A DNA stretch of 64,000 nt from CAYSWH01 sp964434775. Lineage in GTDB: Bacteria; Patescibacteriota; JACMRA01. Location: the NCBI GenBank assembly GCA_964434775.1, contig CAYSWH010000001.1, positions 1-64,000 on the forward strand. The letters are read 5' to 3'. Within the stretch, counting starts at the first letter, position 1. Every line of letters begins with the position of its first letter. The notes below the pieces were generated by a model. That model was not told the origin of the DNA and made no database searches. It saw only the letters and a program-made list of their open reading frames with translations. This document shows, piece after piece, positions 50,011-58,867 of the stretch. The translations under genes were made by a program, and so were the position numbers.

Positions 50011-50174
50011 CAATTACTAGAAAACCTCAAACGTCTCTTAAGTTGACCAACCCTCAAAAAAAATCTTTAAAAAAAGAGAAGGGATCACGTGTAAAGACAA
50101 CTTTGTCAGAAATACACGATCACCCTCCTCGCGGACTACCCTCCTACCTGGCTAGGAGGGGTGGTTTAGTTGTG

Positions 50175-50372
50175 TTAGTAGGCGAGGTCAAGACTGACCA
50201 ACACCCACCACATCGTAATTCCTACGATTGTGATGAGTGCAATAGTCAGTCCGTTTTTGGAAAACAAAAGTCCCCAAAGAACTGACCATCCGCCTACTAT
50301 CAACGCCGCCGCAGCAATACACATCGCTCCGATGCATATTGCCGTTAGCAGTGCTGGGATATGGTCAACCAT
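50175..50372 (-). CDS. Small two-helix membrane protein
   Basis: 65 aa with two hydrophobic stretches (LLTAICIGAMCIAAAALIVG and LTIALITIVGITMWWVLVSL). It starts with ATG at 50372. Nothing identifies its function. The plus-strand open frame at 50007-50285 overlaps it and has low-complexity, unlikely composition, so I prefer this one. Confidence 0.45.
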   Translation of the reverse strand: MVDHIPALLTAICIGAMCIAAAALIVGGWSVLWGLLFSKNGLTIALITIVGITMWWVLVSLDLAY

Positions 50373-50516
50373 GTTTTAATTTAGACATTTTTCCGGTAAT
50401 GGAAATACTCCTTTAATTGGTTGCATTAACAGCTCTTTTCAAAAAAGTAGTTTGGCAACGTCCGATTTTAATAGTGGCTTAACTATACAGGATATTCCTA
50501 CAAAGATATTCCTACA

Positions 50517-50545
50517 AATAAAAGAACCCTTCACAAAGGAAGGGC
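50517..50545 (-). terminator. Intrinsic terminator of pflB
   Basis: Six-bp stem CCCTTC/GAAGGG (50527-50532 with 50539-50544), followed on the minus strand by TTCTTTTATTT. It lies about 35 bp after the pflB stop. Confidence 0.8.
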
Positions 50546-50579
50546 TTGGATGAAAGGCGAATGGTGTGTATCTAAAGAT

Positions 50580-52802
50580 CTACATCTTCTCAAAGAAAGT
50601 TCTGGAGATAACTTCTTCTTGCTGCTTTTTGGTAAGCCTGATAAAATTGACCGCGTAACCGGAGACTCTGATTGTAAGCTGAGGATATTCTTCGGGATGT
50701 TCCATGGCTTTCATAAGTGTATCTCGATTAAGGACGTTAACATTCAGATGGTGAGCCTTTTGGCTAAAATATCCGTTAAGCAAGGATACCAGGTTTTCCA
50801 CCCTCTCCTCATCTGTAGAACCTAGAGTTCTCGGCACAATAGAGAAAGTATTGGAAACGCCGTCTCTGGAGTCTTCGTAGGCAATTTTGGCCACGGAATT
50901 AAGTGAGGCAACGGCTCCGGTACTGTCTCGTCCGTGCATAGGGTTAGCTCCGGGAGCAAACGGCTCTCCGGCTTTTCGACCATCCGGTGTGGCTCCTGTC
51001 TTTTTACCGTAAACTACGTTGGAAGTAATCGTAAGAATGGATAAAGTCGGTTGTGCATTTCTGTAAATATGGTGTTTGGAAAGCTCTTCGTTAAATTTTT
51101 TGACCGCTTCTTGAGCAAAAACATCAACCTTATCATCGTCATTTCCGTATTTAGGATAATCACCTTCCACCTCAAAATCAGTAGTCAAACCTTCTTCGTT
51201 TCTCACCGGTTTTACCTTGGCATATTTAATAGCCGAAAGTGAATCGGCAACCACGGACAATCCGGCAGCTCCAAAGGCCATGACCTTCTCTACTTGAGTA
51301 TTCAAAAGAGCCATCTGAGCCTTCTCATAATAATACTTATCATGCATGTAGTGAATCACATTCATTGTATTCACATAACTCTCGGCTACTTTGGCCATGG
51401 TTAAGTAAAACCTCTCCATCACCTCTTCGTAGTCTAAAGGTCCTTCGCTCAAAGGTTTGATACCGTCAACGATTTGTAAGCCGGTCATTTCGTCCTTTCC
51501 TTCGTTTAGAGCTAACAATAAAGCCTTGGCCAAATTACATCTGGCTCCAAAGTACTGAATCTGCTGACCGGATTTGAGGTAGGATACACAGCAAGCAATG
51601 CCGTAATCGTCATATCCGCAAATTTCTCCCATCAAATCGTCATTCTCATATTGAATAGAAGAAGTATCGATTGAAGTCTTAGCACAAAACTCTTTAAAGT
51701 TTTCCGGTAATTTTTCAGACCAGAGAACGGTAATATTTGGTTCGGGGGAAGGGCCCATGTTGTAAAGAGTTTGTAAGAAACGGTAAGAAGTCTTGGTTAC
51801 TTTGTGTTGTCCGTTACTAAAGGTTCCGGCAATAGCCAAAGTAGCCCAGGTGGGATCACCGGCAAAAAGATTATCATACTCACTCATTCTCAAGTGCCTA
51901 ACCAACCTCAATTTAATAACAAAATGATCGATTATTTCTTGTGCTTCTGCTTCGGTAAGAGTTCCTTCCTGCAAGTCTTTTTCAAAGTAAATGTCCAAAA
52001 AGCCGCACAGGTTTCCTACACTCATAGCCGCTCCGTCTTGCTCTTTGATAGCTGCTAAAAAGCCAAAATAAGTCCATTGTACAGCTTCTTTAGCGTTTGT
52101 AGCAGGTTTACTGATATCGTAACCGTAAGTCGCCGCCATTTCTTTGATCATTTCCAAGGCTCTGATCTGTTCGGCCACTTCTTCTCTGAGTCTCATTAAT
52201 TCGTCAGTCATCGAACCTACCAAATTCTCTTTATCTCTCATTTTCTCCTGAACCAACCGCTCTATTCCGTAGAGAGCAATTCGACGATAATCTCCGATAA
52301 TTCTTCCTCTAGCATAATTATCAGGCAAACCGGTAAGAATACCTACTTTTCTGAGCTTTCTCATTTCCGAAGTATAGACGTCAAAAACTCCGTCGTTATG
52401 AGTTTTTCTGTACTTGGAAAAAATCTCTACTACCTTATAATCCAGCTCTCTGCCTTTTTCTTGACAAGCCTTGGCCACTACCCGCCAACCTCCCAACGGC
52501 TTAATCGCTCTTTTGAGAGGAGTGTCAGTTTGCAGACCGACAATAACCTCATTCTCTTGGTCAATATAACCCGGAGCATGACCAGTAATCGTAGAAACCG
52601 TGGAGGTGTCAATATCCAACAGACCATCGTTCTCTCTTTCTTGCCTGAGTACTTGACGGCAAGCATCCCATAACTCAACTGTTTTTTTCGTAGGACCGGC
52701 CAAAAAACTCGAATCACCGTTGTAGGGAGTAATATTTTGAAAGATAAAATCTCTTACATTTACCTCCCTCTCCCAGTCGCCTGTTTTGAAAGTTGTAGCC
52801 AT
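50580..52802 (-). CDS. pflB: Formate C-acetyltransferase (pyruvate formate-lyase)
   Basis: 740-aa glycyl radical enzyme that splits pyruvate with CoA into acetyl-CoA and formate in anaerobic fermentation. The adjacent catalytic cysteines are Cys404-Cys405 in GIACCVSYLKSGQQ, and the radical site is Gly715 in RVSGYAVNFIRL, 26 residues from the end. The N-terminus GDWEREVNVRDFIFQNITPY and the motif GATPDGRKAGEPFAPGANPM are typical of PflB, not of the diol-dehydratase or choline-lyase relatives. Normal length. It is transcribed alone; no radical-SAM activase gene (pflA) is seen within this window. Confidence 0.97.
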   Translation of the reverse strand: MATTFKTGDWEREVNVRDFIFQNITPYNGDSSFLAGPTKKTVELWDACRQVLRQERENDGLLDIDTSTVSTITGHAPGYIDQENEVIVGLQTDTPLKRAIKPLGGWRVVAKACQEKGRELDYKVVEIFSKYRKTHNDGVFDVYTSEMRKLRKVGILTGLPDNYARGRIIGDYRRIALYGIERLVQEKMRDKENLVGSMTDELMRLREEVAEQIRALEMIKEMAATYGYDISKPATNAKEAVQWTYFGFLAAIKEQDGAAMSVGNLCGFLDIYFEKDLQEGTLTEAEAQEIIDHFVIKLRLVRHLRMSEYDNLFAGDPTWATLAIAGTFSNGQHKVTKTSYRFLQTLYNMGPSPEPNITVLWSEKLPENFKEFCAKTSIDTSSIQYENDDLMGEICGYDDYGIACCVSYLKSGQQIQYFGARCNLAKALLLALNEGKDEMTGLQIVDGIKPLSEGPLDYEEVMERFYLTMAKVAESYVNTMNVIHYMHDKYYYEKAQMALLNTQVEKVMAFGAAGLSVVADSLSAIKYAKVKPVRNEEGLTTDFEVEGDYPKYGNDDDKVDVFAQEAVKKFNEELSKHHIYRNAQPTLSILTITSNVVYGKKTGATPDGRKAGEPFAPGANPMHGRDSTGAVASLNSVAKIAYEDSRDGVSNTFSIVPRTLGSTDEERVENLVSLLNGYFSQKAHHLNVNVLNRDTLMKAMEHPEEYPQLTIRVSGYAVNFIRLTKKQQEEVISRTFFEKM

Positions 52803-53187
52803 AGTGCAAAAACAAATATATTTATGTCGTTAACTAAAAAGATAACTTGTCGACTCCATTTTGTCAAACATCTACCGCAGCATAGGCAGGTCGTTTTCAT
52901 CTCTCCACCCTCTTAATTTTTCCTCTTCGATTCTTAGTTGTCGCCTTATCATTCTTTCTAAAACTCTCACTTTCATTTCACATCCGGAATTGATTTAAAG
53001 ATCATCCTAAAATGACTCAGACCAGTACACCATGGAGTTAGATCTTTCCGATTTTTCAACCTTATAATTAAATGATTCTTTTAACTGCTTTCCTGATACC
53101 GTATATTTCCATAGTTTCTCTGCCTTATCCTTGAAAGTTTTGACCCTCCTAAGCACCTATTGCTAAACATACTAATTCTCCACAAGC
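52803..53187. other. Intergenic region upstream of pflB
   Basis: About 385 bp with no gene that I can support. Short stretches hint at eroded coding sequence on the minus strand but frames are interrupted too often to define a product. Confidence 0.35.
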
Positions 53188-53455
53188 CTAAGTCTGGCCG
53201 GCAAAAATCTCCGGATCCGGCAACAAATGCTCATAAAATAAAAATACCGTTCTTACTTCTGATTTTTTACCGAAGACCCCGGATAGCTGACCACCGGGAT
53301 TGTATATTTCCATATTAACGACTCAATAACCGAACTTTTACCCGATTGACCACTTACAAGATTAACTATAACAGAGTAACTGCCGTGTTAGATTCTTCTC
53401 CACCGGGAGGTTTAACCAAATGAACTACTTTTGGTGTGTTTATAATAACCGGCGA
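53188..53455 (-). pseudogene. Degraded gene, possible surface protein remnant
   Basis: On the minus strand protein-like pieces occur in three frames in order: VIINTPKVVHLVKPPGGEES, then VNLVSGQSGKSSVIESLIWK, then YNPGGQLSGVFGKKSEVRTV with FLFYEHLLPDPEIFAGQ. Interrupted by stops and shifts. The style is that of beta-rich bacterial extracellular proteins. No family is assigned. Confidence 0.3.
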
Positions 53456-53511
53456 AAACAATCTAATTTTTTTGATAATGTCAAAGCTCAAATTTTTCAA
53501 AAGGAATTTAT

Positions 53512-53540
53512 TTGACAAAACTAGGGGTTTATTCTATGCT
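53512..53540 (+). promoter_or_regulatory. Promoter of the tRNA-fMet/tRNA-Asp unit
   Basis: TTGACA (53512-53517) and TATGCT (53535-53540) separated by 17 bp, 33 bp before the first tRNA. Confidence 0.7.
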
Positions 53541-53572
53541 GGTTTGACTAGGCTAAAAAGCTTTGTTTACAT

Positions 53573-53646
53573 CGCGGGATGGAGTAATGGCAGCTCGGGT
53601 GGCTCATAACCACCTGGTCCAGGTTCGAATCCTGGTCCCGCCACCA
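53573..53646 (+). tRNA. tRNA-fMet (CAT), initiator
   Basis: Cloverleaf with anticodon loop CTCATAA (anticodon CAT) and encoded CCA at 53644-53646. Acceptor CGCGGGA against TCCCGCC leaves C1 opposite C72 unpaired, the hallmark of bacterial initiator tRNA, and the A11-T24 D-stem pair is also initiator-like. The anticodon stem is GGTGG/CCACC, so one of the three usual G-C pairs is T-A. Confidence 0.9.
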
Positions 53647-53662
53647 ATTATTTTTACATTTT

Positions 53663-53740
53663 GGGATTGTAGCTCAGTTGGTTTAGAGCACCGCCCTGTC
53701 ACGGCGGAGGTCGCGGGTTCGAGTCCCGTCAGTCCCGCCA
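53663..53740 (+). tRNA. tRNA-Asp (GTC)
   Basis: Acceptor GGGATTG/CAGTCCC, anticodon stem CCGCC/GGCGG around loop CTGTCAC (anticodon GTC), T-arm GCGGGTTCGAGTCCCGT, discriminator G and encoded CCA. It lies 16 bp after tRNA-fMet, in the same transcription unit. Confidence 0.95.
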
Positions 53741-53786
53741 CTTTGACGGATAAATAACAAACAATAATTAATAAACTTTTTTTCAT

Positions 53787-53808
53787 GGCTCCCTTGGGGC
53801 CTTTTTTT
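53787..53808 (+). terminator. Intrinsic terminator of the tRNA unit
   Basis: Stem GGCTCC/GGGGCC (53787-53792 with 53796-53801), loop CTT, then seven T residues, 46 bp after tRNA-Asp. Confidence 0.85.
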
Positions 53809-54012
53809 GTGGCCAAAAATTGATTCAAAGACAGGTCTATCTAATTTTTATGCTTATTTACTCATGCTTATTTACTCAAAAAACTACTCGATGTTTCACT
53901 AAACTGCCGTTTTGGAAAAAATAATTATTTCCCACCATATTATTCCAACGAAGACAAGCAATTAATTTCCAATTTGTCACAATTTTGTATTTTTTTTGAC
54001 CATCTTCGTAAT

Positions 54013-54873
54013 ATGACGAGAAAACAGCTCTCAGTAATTTTTCCTCAGTTAGCTCCTCACATTAGACAAGTAAAAATCGGGTACAAGAATATCAAATATT
54101 TACAACCTAAATACAAACTCCAAAGAGACGGAACAAGCTCAAATTTCCGAATTTATAAACACAAATCTTTACTGCGAAGAAGACTCGGGGATTCCGATCC
54201 GGTTTTACAAGAGCAAAAGGTTAAAAATCTCCAAATTGCCGTAAAACACTTTAATAACCGAGTAATCAAACCTAATCAAGTTTTTAGTTTTTGGAAATTA
54301 CTGGGCAATCCCAGCTATGAACGAGGTTTTGTGGACGGTATGATCCTAGCTAACGGAAAAGTAACCATTGGTGTGGGCGGAGGTCTATGCCAAATTGCCA
54401 ACTTACTTTATTGGCTTTGTTTACATTCTCCCTTAACTGTCAAAGAACAACATCATCATCAACTGGATATTTTTCCGGATAGCGGAAGAGTCTTGCCTTT
54501 TGGTAGCGGATCCGGTGTTTTTTATAATTACGGTGATTTGCAATTTTTCAACGGGACTGAATTAGATATAACCATCAAAACCTGGCTGGATGAAGAATTT
54601 TTACATGGAGAAATATACGCCAACAAACCATTTGATAAAACCTACAAAATTAAAGAAAAAGATCATTATTTCTACGAGAAAAACGGGCAAATCTACCGAA
54701 CCAACAAATTGTATCGAGTTGTAATGCTAAGACAGGGAGGGGTTTGGTTAACTGAAGAACTGGTTACACACAACGATTCCAGGGTACTATATGAGGTGGA
54801 GGCAGAAAAAATAAGGACTGACACCAATAATATCTCAAACAATAATCTCAGTTTGCCTAAAACTAAAAATTAA
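54013..54873 (+). CDS. VanW family protein
   Basis: 286 aa from the ATG at 54013. The VanW domain is evident: VIKPNQVFSFWKLLGNPSYERGFVDGM, GKVTIGVGGGLCQIANLLYWLCLHS, followed by a histidine cluster EQHHHQLDIFPDSGRVLPFGSG. Named after a gene in vancomycin resistance clusters, VanW proteins are widespread and of unknown biochemical role, probably at the cell wall. No vancomycin genes are present. An in-frame TTG at 53974 would add 13 residues unlike the family, so I reject it. No signal peptide is obvious. Confidence 0.9.
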   Translation: MTRKQLSVIFPQLAPHIRQVKIGYKNIKYLQPKYKLQRDGTSSNFRIYKHKSLLRRRLGDSDPVLQEQKVKNLQIAVKHFNNRVIKPNQVFSFWKLLGNPSYERGFVDGMILANGKVTIGVGGGLCQIANLLYWLCLHSPLTVKEQHHHQLDIFPDSGRVLPFGSGSGVFYNYGDLQFFNGTELDITIKTWLDEEFLHGEIYANKPFDKTYKIKEKDHYFYEKNGQIYRTNKLYRVVMLRQGGVWLTEELVTHNDSRVLYEVEAEKIRTDTNNISNNNLSLPKTKN

Positions 54874-54955
54874 CACATAATTAAGCCAACAAAGACTCCG
54901 GCTCAAGAAATACAATTGTGTCCAAGTCCAAAAACACAAACAAAAAACTTCTTTC

Positions 54956-55378
54956 ATGACTACAAATTTTTTTCTTTCGATACTTCCGATAAGTACTTTA
55001 CTATTTTCAGGATTACTAACAATTGATTCTACTGCACAAACCACAGAAAACTGTGAGCCTCTTTATTCCCCTGTTTGCGGACAAAGTGGTCAGGAGTTTT
55101 TTAATGAGTGTTATCTTACTGAATCCGGGGGCACCAAGAATAAAGAAGGGAGGTGTCAAGCAGATAATTGTGCTGAGATTGAGGAACCGGTTTGCGGTAG
55201 TGACGGAATAACTTACAAAAACGAATGTTATCTGGAAGTCGAGAATGAATGGGTAAATGGGGAAAACGGACTTTGTTCAACTTTGAATACCGATGACAAC
55301 TCTTGTTATTATAGGGATCATCTGGTAGTCAAAGCAAGTGATGGTGCTTCGAAGAAGAACCCAAAATATCCTTTTTAA
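54956..55378 (+). CDS. Secreted Kazal-domain protein, N-terminal part (frameshifted)
   Basis: 140 aa: signal peptide (FFLSILPISTLLFSGLLTI, cleavage near STAQ), then two Kazal-type protease-inhibitor domains, CEPLYSPVCGQSGQEFFNEC..C (about residues 33-67) and CAEIEEPVCGSDGITYKNEC..C (about 71-107). The CxxxxxPVCGxxGxxYxNxCxL pattern with its six cysteines is clear in each. The frame stops at 55378, while the protein goes on in the frame at 55351-56217; a single missing base near 55349-55351 joins them. The reactive-site residue cannot be assigned to a target protease. Confidence 0.85.
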   Translation: MTTNFFLSILPISTLLFSGLLTIDSTAQTTENCEPLYSPVCGQSGQEFFNECYLTESGGTKNKEGRCQADNCAEIEEPVCGSDGITYKNECYLEVENEWVNGENGLCSTLNTDDNSCYYRDHLVVKASDGASKKNPKYPF

Positions 55379-56217
55379 ATATTGAAGCACCTAATGAAAA
55401 TGGAAAAATCAAAGCCGGAGATATTGTAACATTAATTGCCGATGGTTATGATAGTAATTTTGAGTCAGTTGATTTTTATGCTTATAACATCATGGAAGGG
55501 GAAGAAATTCTCTTGGGTACGGCCACTGAAGTAAATGAAAACGGTTATTATCAAATTGAATGGGAAGTAGATGATACTTATACAACCCTTCCAATTAGAG
55601 CAGAAGGAACGACTGCTGAAGGTGAGGTGGTCTCTTCAGCCATTAAGAGTATGGTCGCCGGAAAGGATGCAGTTATTTCAATGGTCTCCCCGGTAGAAGG
55701 TCAAGAATTTACTACGGAAGAACCGATAAATATTTCTACGGAATACGAATTTGCTGCTAGTGGACACGGACAATTTCTGTGCAAAGTAGAGTTTTATAAC
55801 GACGACATTTTACTTGGATCCAACGAAGCCGGCGAGGAAGAGATCGCAAGCAGTTTAACCCAAGAAGAAATAAATAGCAGTAATATCTTGAAATACTCTT
55901 GGCAAGAAGTACAAGAAGGTTCTCATACTCTTACAGCCAAGGCTTATTCTTCCAGATACCCTGATAGCTGCGAGGATACTGATCCTGCTCTTAGTGAGCC
56001 GGTAAATATCGTGGTTACAGCTCCAGAACCGGTTGAAGAAGAACCTGTTATCGAGGAAACCCCACCCCCGGAGAAACCGATTGAAAAAGATACTGTAAGA
56101 AGCGGCGGATTAGCTTCCATTATGCCTTTATTAATAACAATTGTTTCTTTGCCTTTATTGGTAGCTTGGGGTATGAAAAAAAGTAAGGAGAAGAAAGGAC
56201 AGGAAACCTCAAAGTAA
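55351..56217 (+). CDS. Kazal-domain surface protein, C-terminal part with Ig-like domains and anchor
   Basis: Continuation of the protein above in another frame, beginning EEEPKISFLNIEAPNENGKI; the first in-frame ATG is 55492. It encodes two Ig-like/Big_9-type beta domains (GDIVTLIADGYDSNFESVDF.. and AVISMVSPVEGQEFTTEEPI..SHTLTAKAYSS), a proline/glutamate-rich stalk (EPVEEEPVIEETPPPEKP) and a C-terminal transmembrane segment (SIMPLLITIVSLPLLVAWG) with a basic tail. The whole protein would be about 420 aa, anchored in the membrane, and display two protease inhibitor domains outside. Its stop overlaps the convergent DUF59 gene by 9 bp. Confidence 0.75.
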   Translation, partial: EEEPKISFLNIEAPNENGKIKAGDIVTLIADGYDSNFESVDFYAYNIMEGEEILLGTATEVNENGYYQIEWEVDDTYTTLPIRAEGTTAEGEVVSSAIKSMVAGKDAVISMVSPVEGQEFTTEEPINISTEYEFAASGHGQFLCKVEFYNDDILLGSNEAGEEEIASSLTQEEINSSNILKYSWQEVQEGSHTLTAKAYSSRYPDSCEDTDPALSEPVNIVVTAPEPVEEEPVIEETPPPEKPIEKDTVRSGGLASIMPLLITIVSLPLLVAWGMKKSKEKKGQETSK

Positions 56218-56532
56218 ACCGGCTTCCAGCTTAGCTTCTTCCGTCATCATGTTTTCATTCCAAGGAGGTTCCCAAGTAATTTCAATTTCTACGAAAGCGA
56301 TTTCATCAATACTTGATGTTTTCTCTTTGATTTCATCAGGCATACTTTGAATCGCCGGACAGTTGGGTGAGGTAAAGGTCATGAGGATAAAAGTATTTCC
56401 TTCTTTGTCCACATCAACTCCGTAAATTAAACCCAAATCATAAATGTTGGCTAATATTTCCGGATCATAAATAGTCTTTAATTTTTCAATGACTTTTTCT
56501 CTAAGTTCTTTAATCTTCTTTATCTCGTCCAT
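56209..56532 (-). CDS. DUF59/MIP18 family protein (SufT-like Fe-S assembly factor)
   Basis: 107 aa from ATG 56532. Family motifs: VIEKLKTIYDPEILANIYDLGLIY (normally DPE-I/L-x-x-x-I-V-D-L-G-L), FILMTFTSPNCPAIQSMPDE with the conserved Cys-Pro, and a C-terminal EITWEPPWNENMMTEEAK (WxPxW..MMSEEA). DUF59 proteins such as SufT take part in Fe-S cluster maturation, so this may complement the suf operon at 0.1-2.9 kb. An upstream in-frame start at 56565 overlaps the preceding gene. The preceding gene ends 10 bp upstream. Confidence 0.9.
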   Translation of the reverse strand: MDEIKKIKELREKVIEKLKTIYDPEILANIYDLGLIYGVDVDKEGNTFILMTFTSPNCPAIQSMPDEIKEKTSSIDEIAFVEIEITWEPPWNENMMTEEAKLEAGLL

Positions 56533-56542
56533 ACAACTATAT

Positions 56543-57115
56543 TTAAAGCTTGTTAGATGATACAAATCGACCCTTATCCAAAACTAATTTCATACAATAT
56601 TCATTATCCGGTGATTCGATCTCTACTAAGTTCTGCTTTAAAAAGTGATGAATAACCGAGACTATTACTCCGCCGTGACAAACAATCAGAAGTGACTTTT
56701 GGGTATAAATCTTTTCCAACTCTAATAAATAACCAATGACTCTGGACTGCATCTTCTCAAAAGATTCTCCTTCGGGATAAACCCTGCTCGGATACTGACG
56801 AAACCAAAAGACTTCTTTTCTCACCCAATCTTCCAATCTATAATTATATTTGCCAAAATCTATCTCACGTATTTCTTTGGAGGTTTCAATTTCGCAAGAT
56901 AAATTCAAAGTTTTTTGAATTAAGTAACCTGTACGAAAAGCCCTTCCAAGATCACTAGTCACAATCCGATCAATTTGCCTACCCCTTATCTTATTGGCTG
57001 TTACCAGAGTATTTTGTACTCCGGCATGAGTGAGCGGAGAATCAATATGCCCCTGAGTAACCCCCCGGAAGTTAAGTTCCGTTTGTCCATGGCGAGCAAT
57101 ATAGAAAGTAATCAT
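56543..57115 (-). CDS. Histidine phosphatase family (phosphoglycerate-mutase-like)
   Basis: 190-aa enzyme with the RHG motif YIARHGQTELNFRG (catalytic His about residue 9), SDLGRAFRTGYLIQ (second Arg), an acid in EIREIDFGKY, and the second catalytic His in LIVCHGGVIVSVIHHFL. It may be a broad-specificity phosphatase or a cofactor-dependent phosphoglycerate mutase relative; its size favours a phosphatase. The DUF59 gene follows 10 bp after it on the same strand. Confidence 0.9.
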   Translation of the reverse strand: MITFYIARHGQTELNFRGVTQGHIDSPLTHAGVQNTLVTANKIRGRQIDRIVTSDLGRAFRTGYLIQKTLNLSCEIETSKEIREIDFGKYNYRLEDWVRKEVFWFRQYPSRVYPEGESFEKMQSRVIGYLLELEKIYTQKSLLIVCHGGVIVSVIHHFLKQNLVEIESPDNEYCMKLVLDKGRFVSSNKL

Positions 57116-57469
57116 TTTGAATTTATTAATTTCTTAATTTGTTATTAAAAATAAAATAGATTTTACCTGTATTGTAAACACAAAACCACTCAAGACTTAA
57201 TTATATCCCGGATTCACTTTATTTACTAGAGTTTTAGAAACATTCTCAACACATCCTCGATTATTTATTGATAATAAAAGTAAATAATACATTCAAAAAA
57301 CCACTTTCATTTTTGCTCTATCTTCTTTTAATTATTCCAAAATTATTCAAAACTGCTTACCATCCTTAGCTTAAACCTAATTATGCATGGAGTATGATTA
57401 GAAGAGCTTTCGGATTGATAATAGAATAATCTTACAGGTTTTTAATAATTTGAAGGGACTCTTGACTTA
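57116..57469. other. Intergenic region between divergent genes
   Basis: About 350 bp of AT-rich sequence. Apart from the promoter at its right end I see no gene, RNA, repeat or terminator. Confidence 0.5.
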
Positions 57470-57498
57470 TTGTCTTAACCTAATAAATAGTGTATAAT
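57470..57498 (+). promoter_or_regulatory. Promoter of the AlbA_2 gene
   Basis: TTGTCT (57470-57475), 17-bp spacer, perfect TATAAT (57493-57498). The start near 57505 rules out an in-frame TTG at 57503 as translation start and supports the ATG at 57530. Confidence 0.65.
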
Positions 57499-57529
57499 CA
57501 TTTTGATAATTCTTAGTCTAAACTACGGT

Positions 57530-58690
57530 ATGAATTTTTTTCGGGATTTTTCGAGGATTGACTTAGCGGAGTTGGAAAGCTTGATTGTTGATCAGATTGA
57601 AGAATCTAAAGAATTGGATTACAAAAGAGAAATGGATTTAACCACAAGAGAACAAAAACAGGAATTGCTCAAAGATGTTTCAGCATTGGCAAACACAGGC
57701 GGTGGTTACATCGTTATAGGTATAGAAGAAGAAAAAGGTCAGCCGAATAGCTTATGGGGAATGGAAGAAAATAACAGAGATGAGTTAATTTTACAGATTC
57801 AACAAATACTCACTAGCGGCTTGCAACCTAGGCTCTCCAACTTGGAATTTAGTAATTTAGTCGATCTGAAGAACGGCAAATACGGTTTTGTTATCAAAGT
57901 CCCCAAAAGCTTTGCCGCTCCTCACCAAGTAACTCAAAGAGGAGCCTTTTACGGCAGACACAACAAAGGAACTTACAAGCTTGATGCATTTGAATTGAAA
58001 AACAAATTTACCTTTCAAGCTGCTGCGTTTGAAAAAGCCGACGAATTTGTAAACCGTAGATTGCTGGCCATAAAAAGTGAAGAAACTCACAAAAAAATTG
58101 AAGGAGGTAAAGTTATCTTGCATTTAGTCCCTCTTAGTTTTCTTGATCCGGTTTCAGTCGATCTAAGTAAATTAGCCCAAAGTAAGGACCGCTTCATTCC
58201 TTTTTATGGTCATGCCGGAGAAACTCAATTCAACAGTCTCGGCTATCTGCATTTTTCCCCCGGCCAAGGCCCGAGCTACACTCAAATTTTTAGAAATGGC
58301 ATTGTTGAGTCGGTAGCCAAAGGAATTTTTGAAGATCCAGTCAAGAACAACAAACTCAAATACTTACCTTCTTGTAAATTCGAAACCGAGCTCAAGAAGA
58401 AAATTTCTCAATATCGAAAAGATTTGCGTTTTTTGGGAATAGAATTATTTCCTTGCATTATCTATCTCAGAATTACTGAAATTAAGGGATCGTATTTAGG
58501 GGTCTCCAAGCAAATTGGCCTACAAAAAAAACTGAGCTATCCTTACCCGGACCGAGAGATCGTCTTTGAACCGGTCTTTATCGAACAAAAGGAAGACTAC
58601 GAAGAAAGTTTAAACAGTCTTTTTGATCAACTTTGGCAGTCCTACGGCTACCCAAAGAATTTAAACAGAGATCAGTCTTTTAATTATTGA
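57530..58690 (+). CDS. Schlafen/AlbA_2-domain putative DNA-binding or nuclease-like protein
   Basis: 386 aa from the ATG at 57530. Residues about 15-150 form an AlbA_2 domain: EESKELDYKREMDLT (E..E.K pattern), LLKDVSALANTGGGYIVIGIEE (AFANTxGGxLxxGV) and VIKVPKSFAAPHQV..GAFYGRHNKGT. The C-terminal 230 residues show no recognised domain and no HTH. Related proteins act as transcriptional regulators, RNA nucleases or defence components; here it is a single gene with its own promoter, so no role is assigned. Confidence 0.82.
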   Translation: MNFFRDFSRIDLAELESLIVDQIEESKELDYKREMDLTTREQKQELLKDVSALANTGGGYIVIGIEEEKGQPNSLWGMEENNRDELILQIQQILTSGLQPRLSNLEFSNLVDLKNGKYGFVIKVPKSFAAPHQVTQRGAFYGRHNKGTYKLDAFELKNKFTFQAAAFEKADEFVNRRLLAIKSEETHKKIEGGKVILHLVPLSFLDPVSVDLSKLAQSKDRFIPFYGHAGETQFNSLGYLHFSPGQGPSYTQIFRNGIVESVAKGIFEDPVKNNKLKYLPSCKFETELKKKISQYRKDLRFLGIELFPCIIYLRITEIKGSYLGVSKQIGLQKKLSYPYPDREIVFEPVFIEQKEDYEESLNSLFDQLWQSYGYPKNLNRDQSFNY

Positions 58691-58867
58691 CATCAAATTA
58701 ATTTAAGCATCAAATTTAAAGATCACTCTTACTTGCTTCAACTCCAATCTTTAACTATCGAACCATGCAAAACTCTTAAATCTCATTAGCAGTAAATTAC
58801 CTAAAAAATTAATAAAATCAAGACCGACCCCTAAAGTCACACAAAATTCTAATCCATTGGTCACCTG

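Noticed and set aside
50007..50285. Plus-strand open frame of 92 codons
   Set aside because: Lysine/proline-rich, no domain, overlaps a more protein-like minus-strand membrane protein and the PIN remnant stop.
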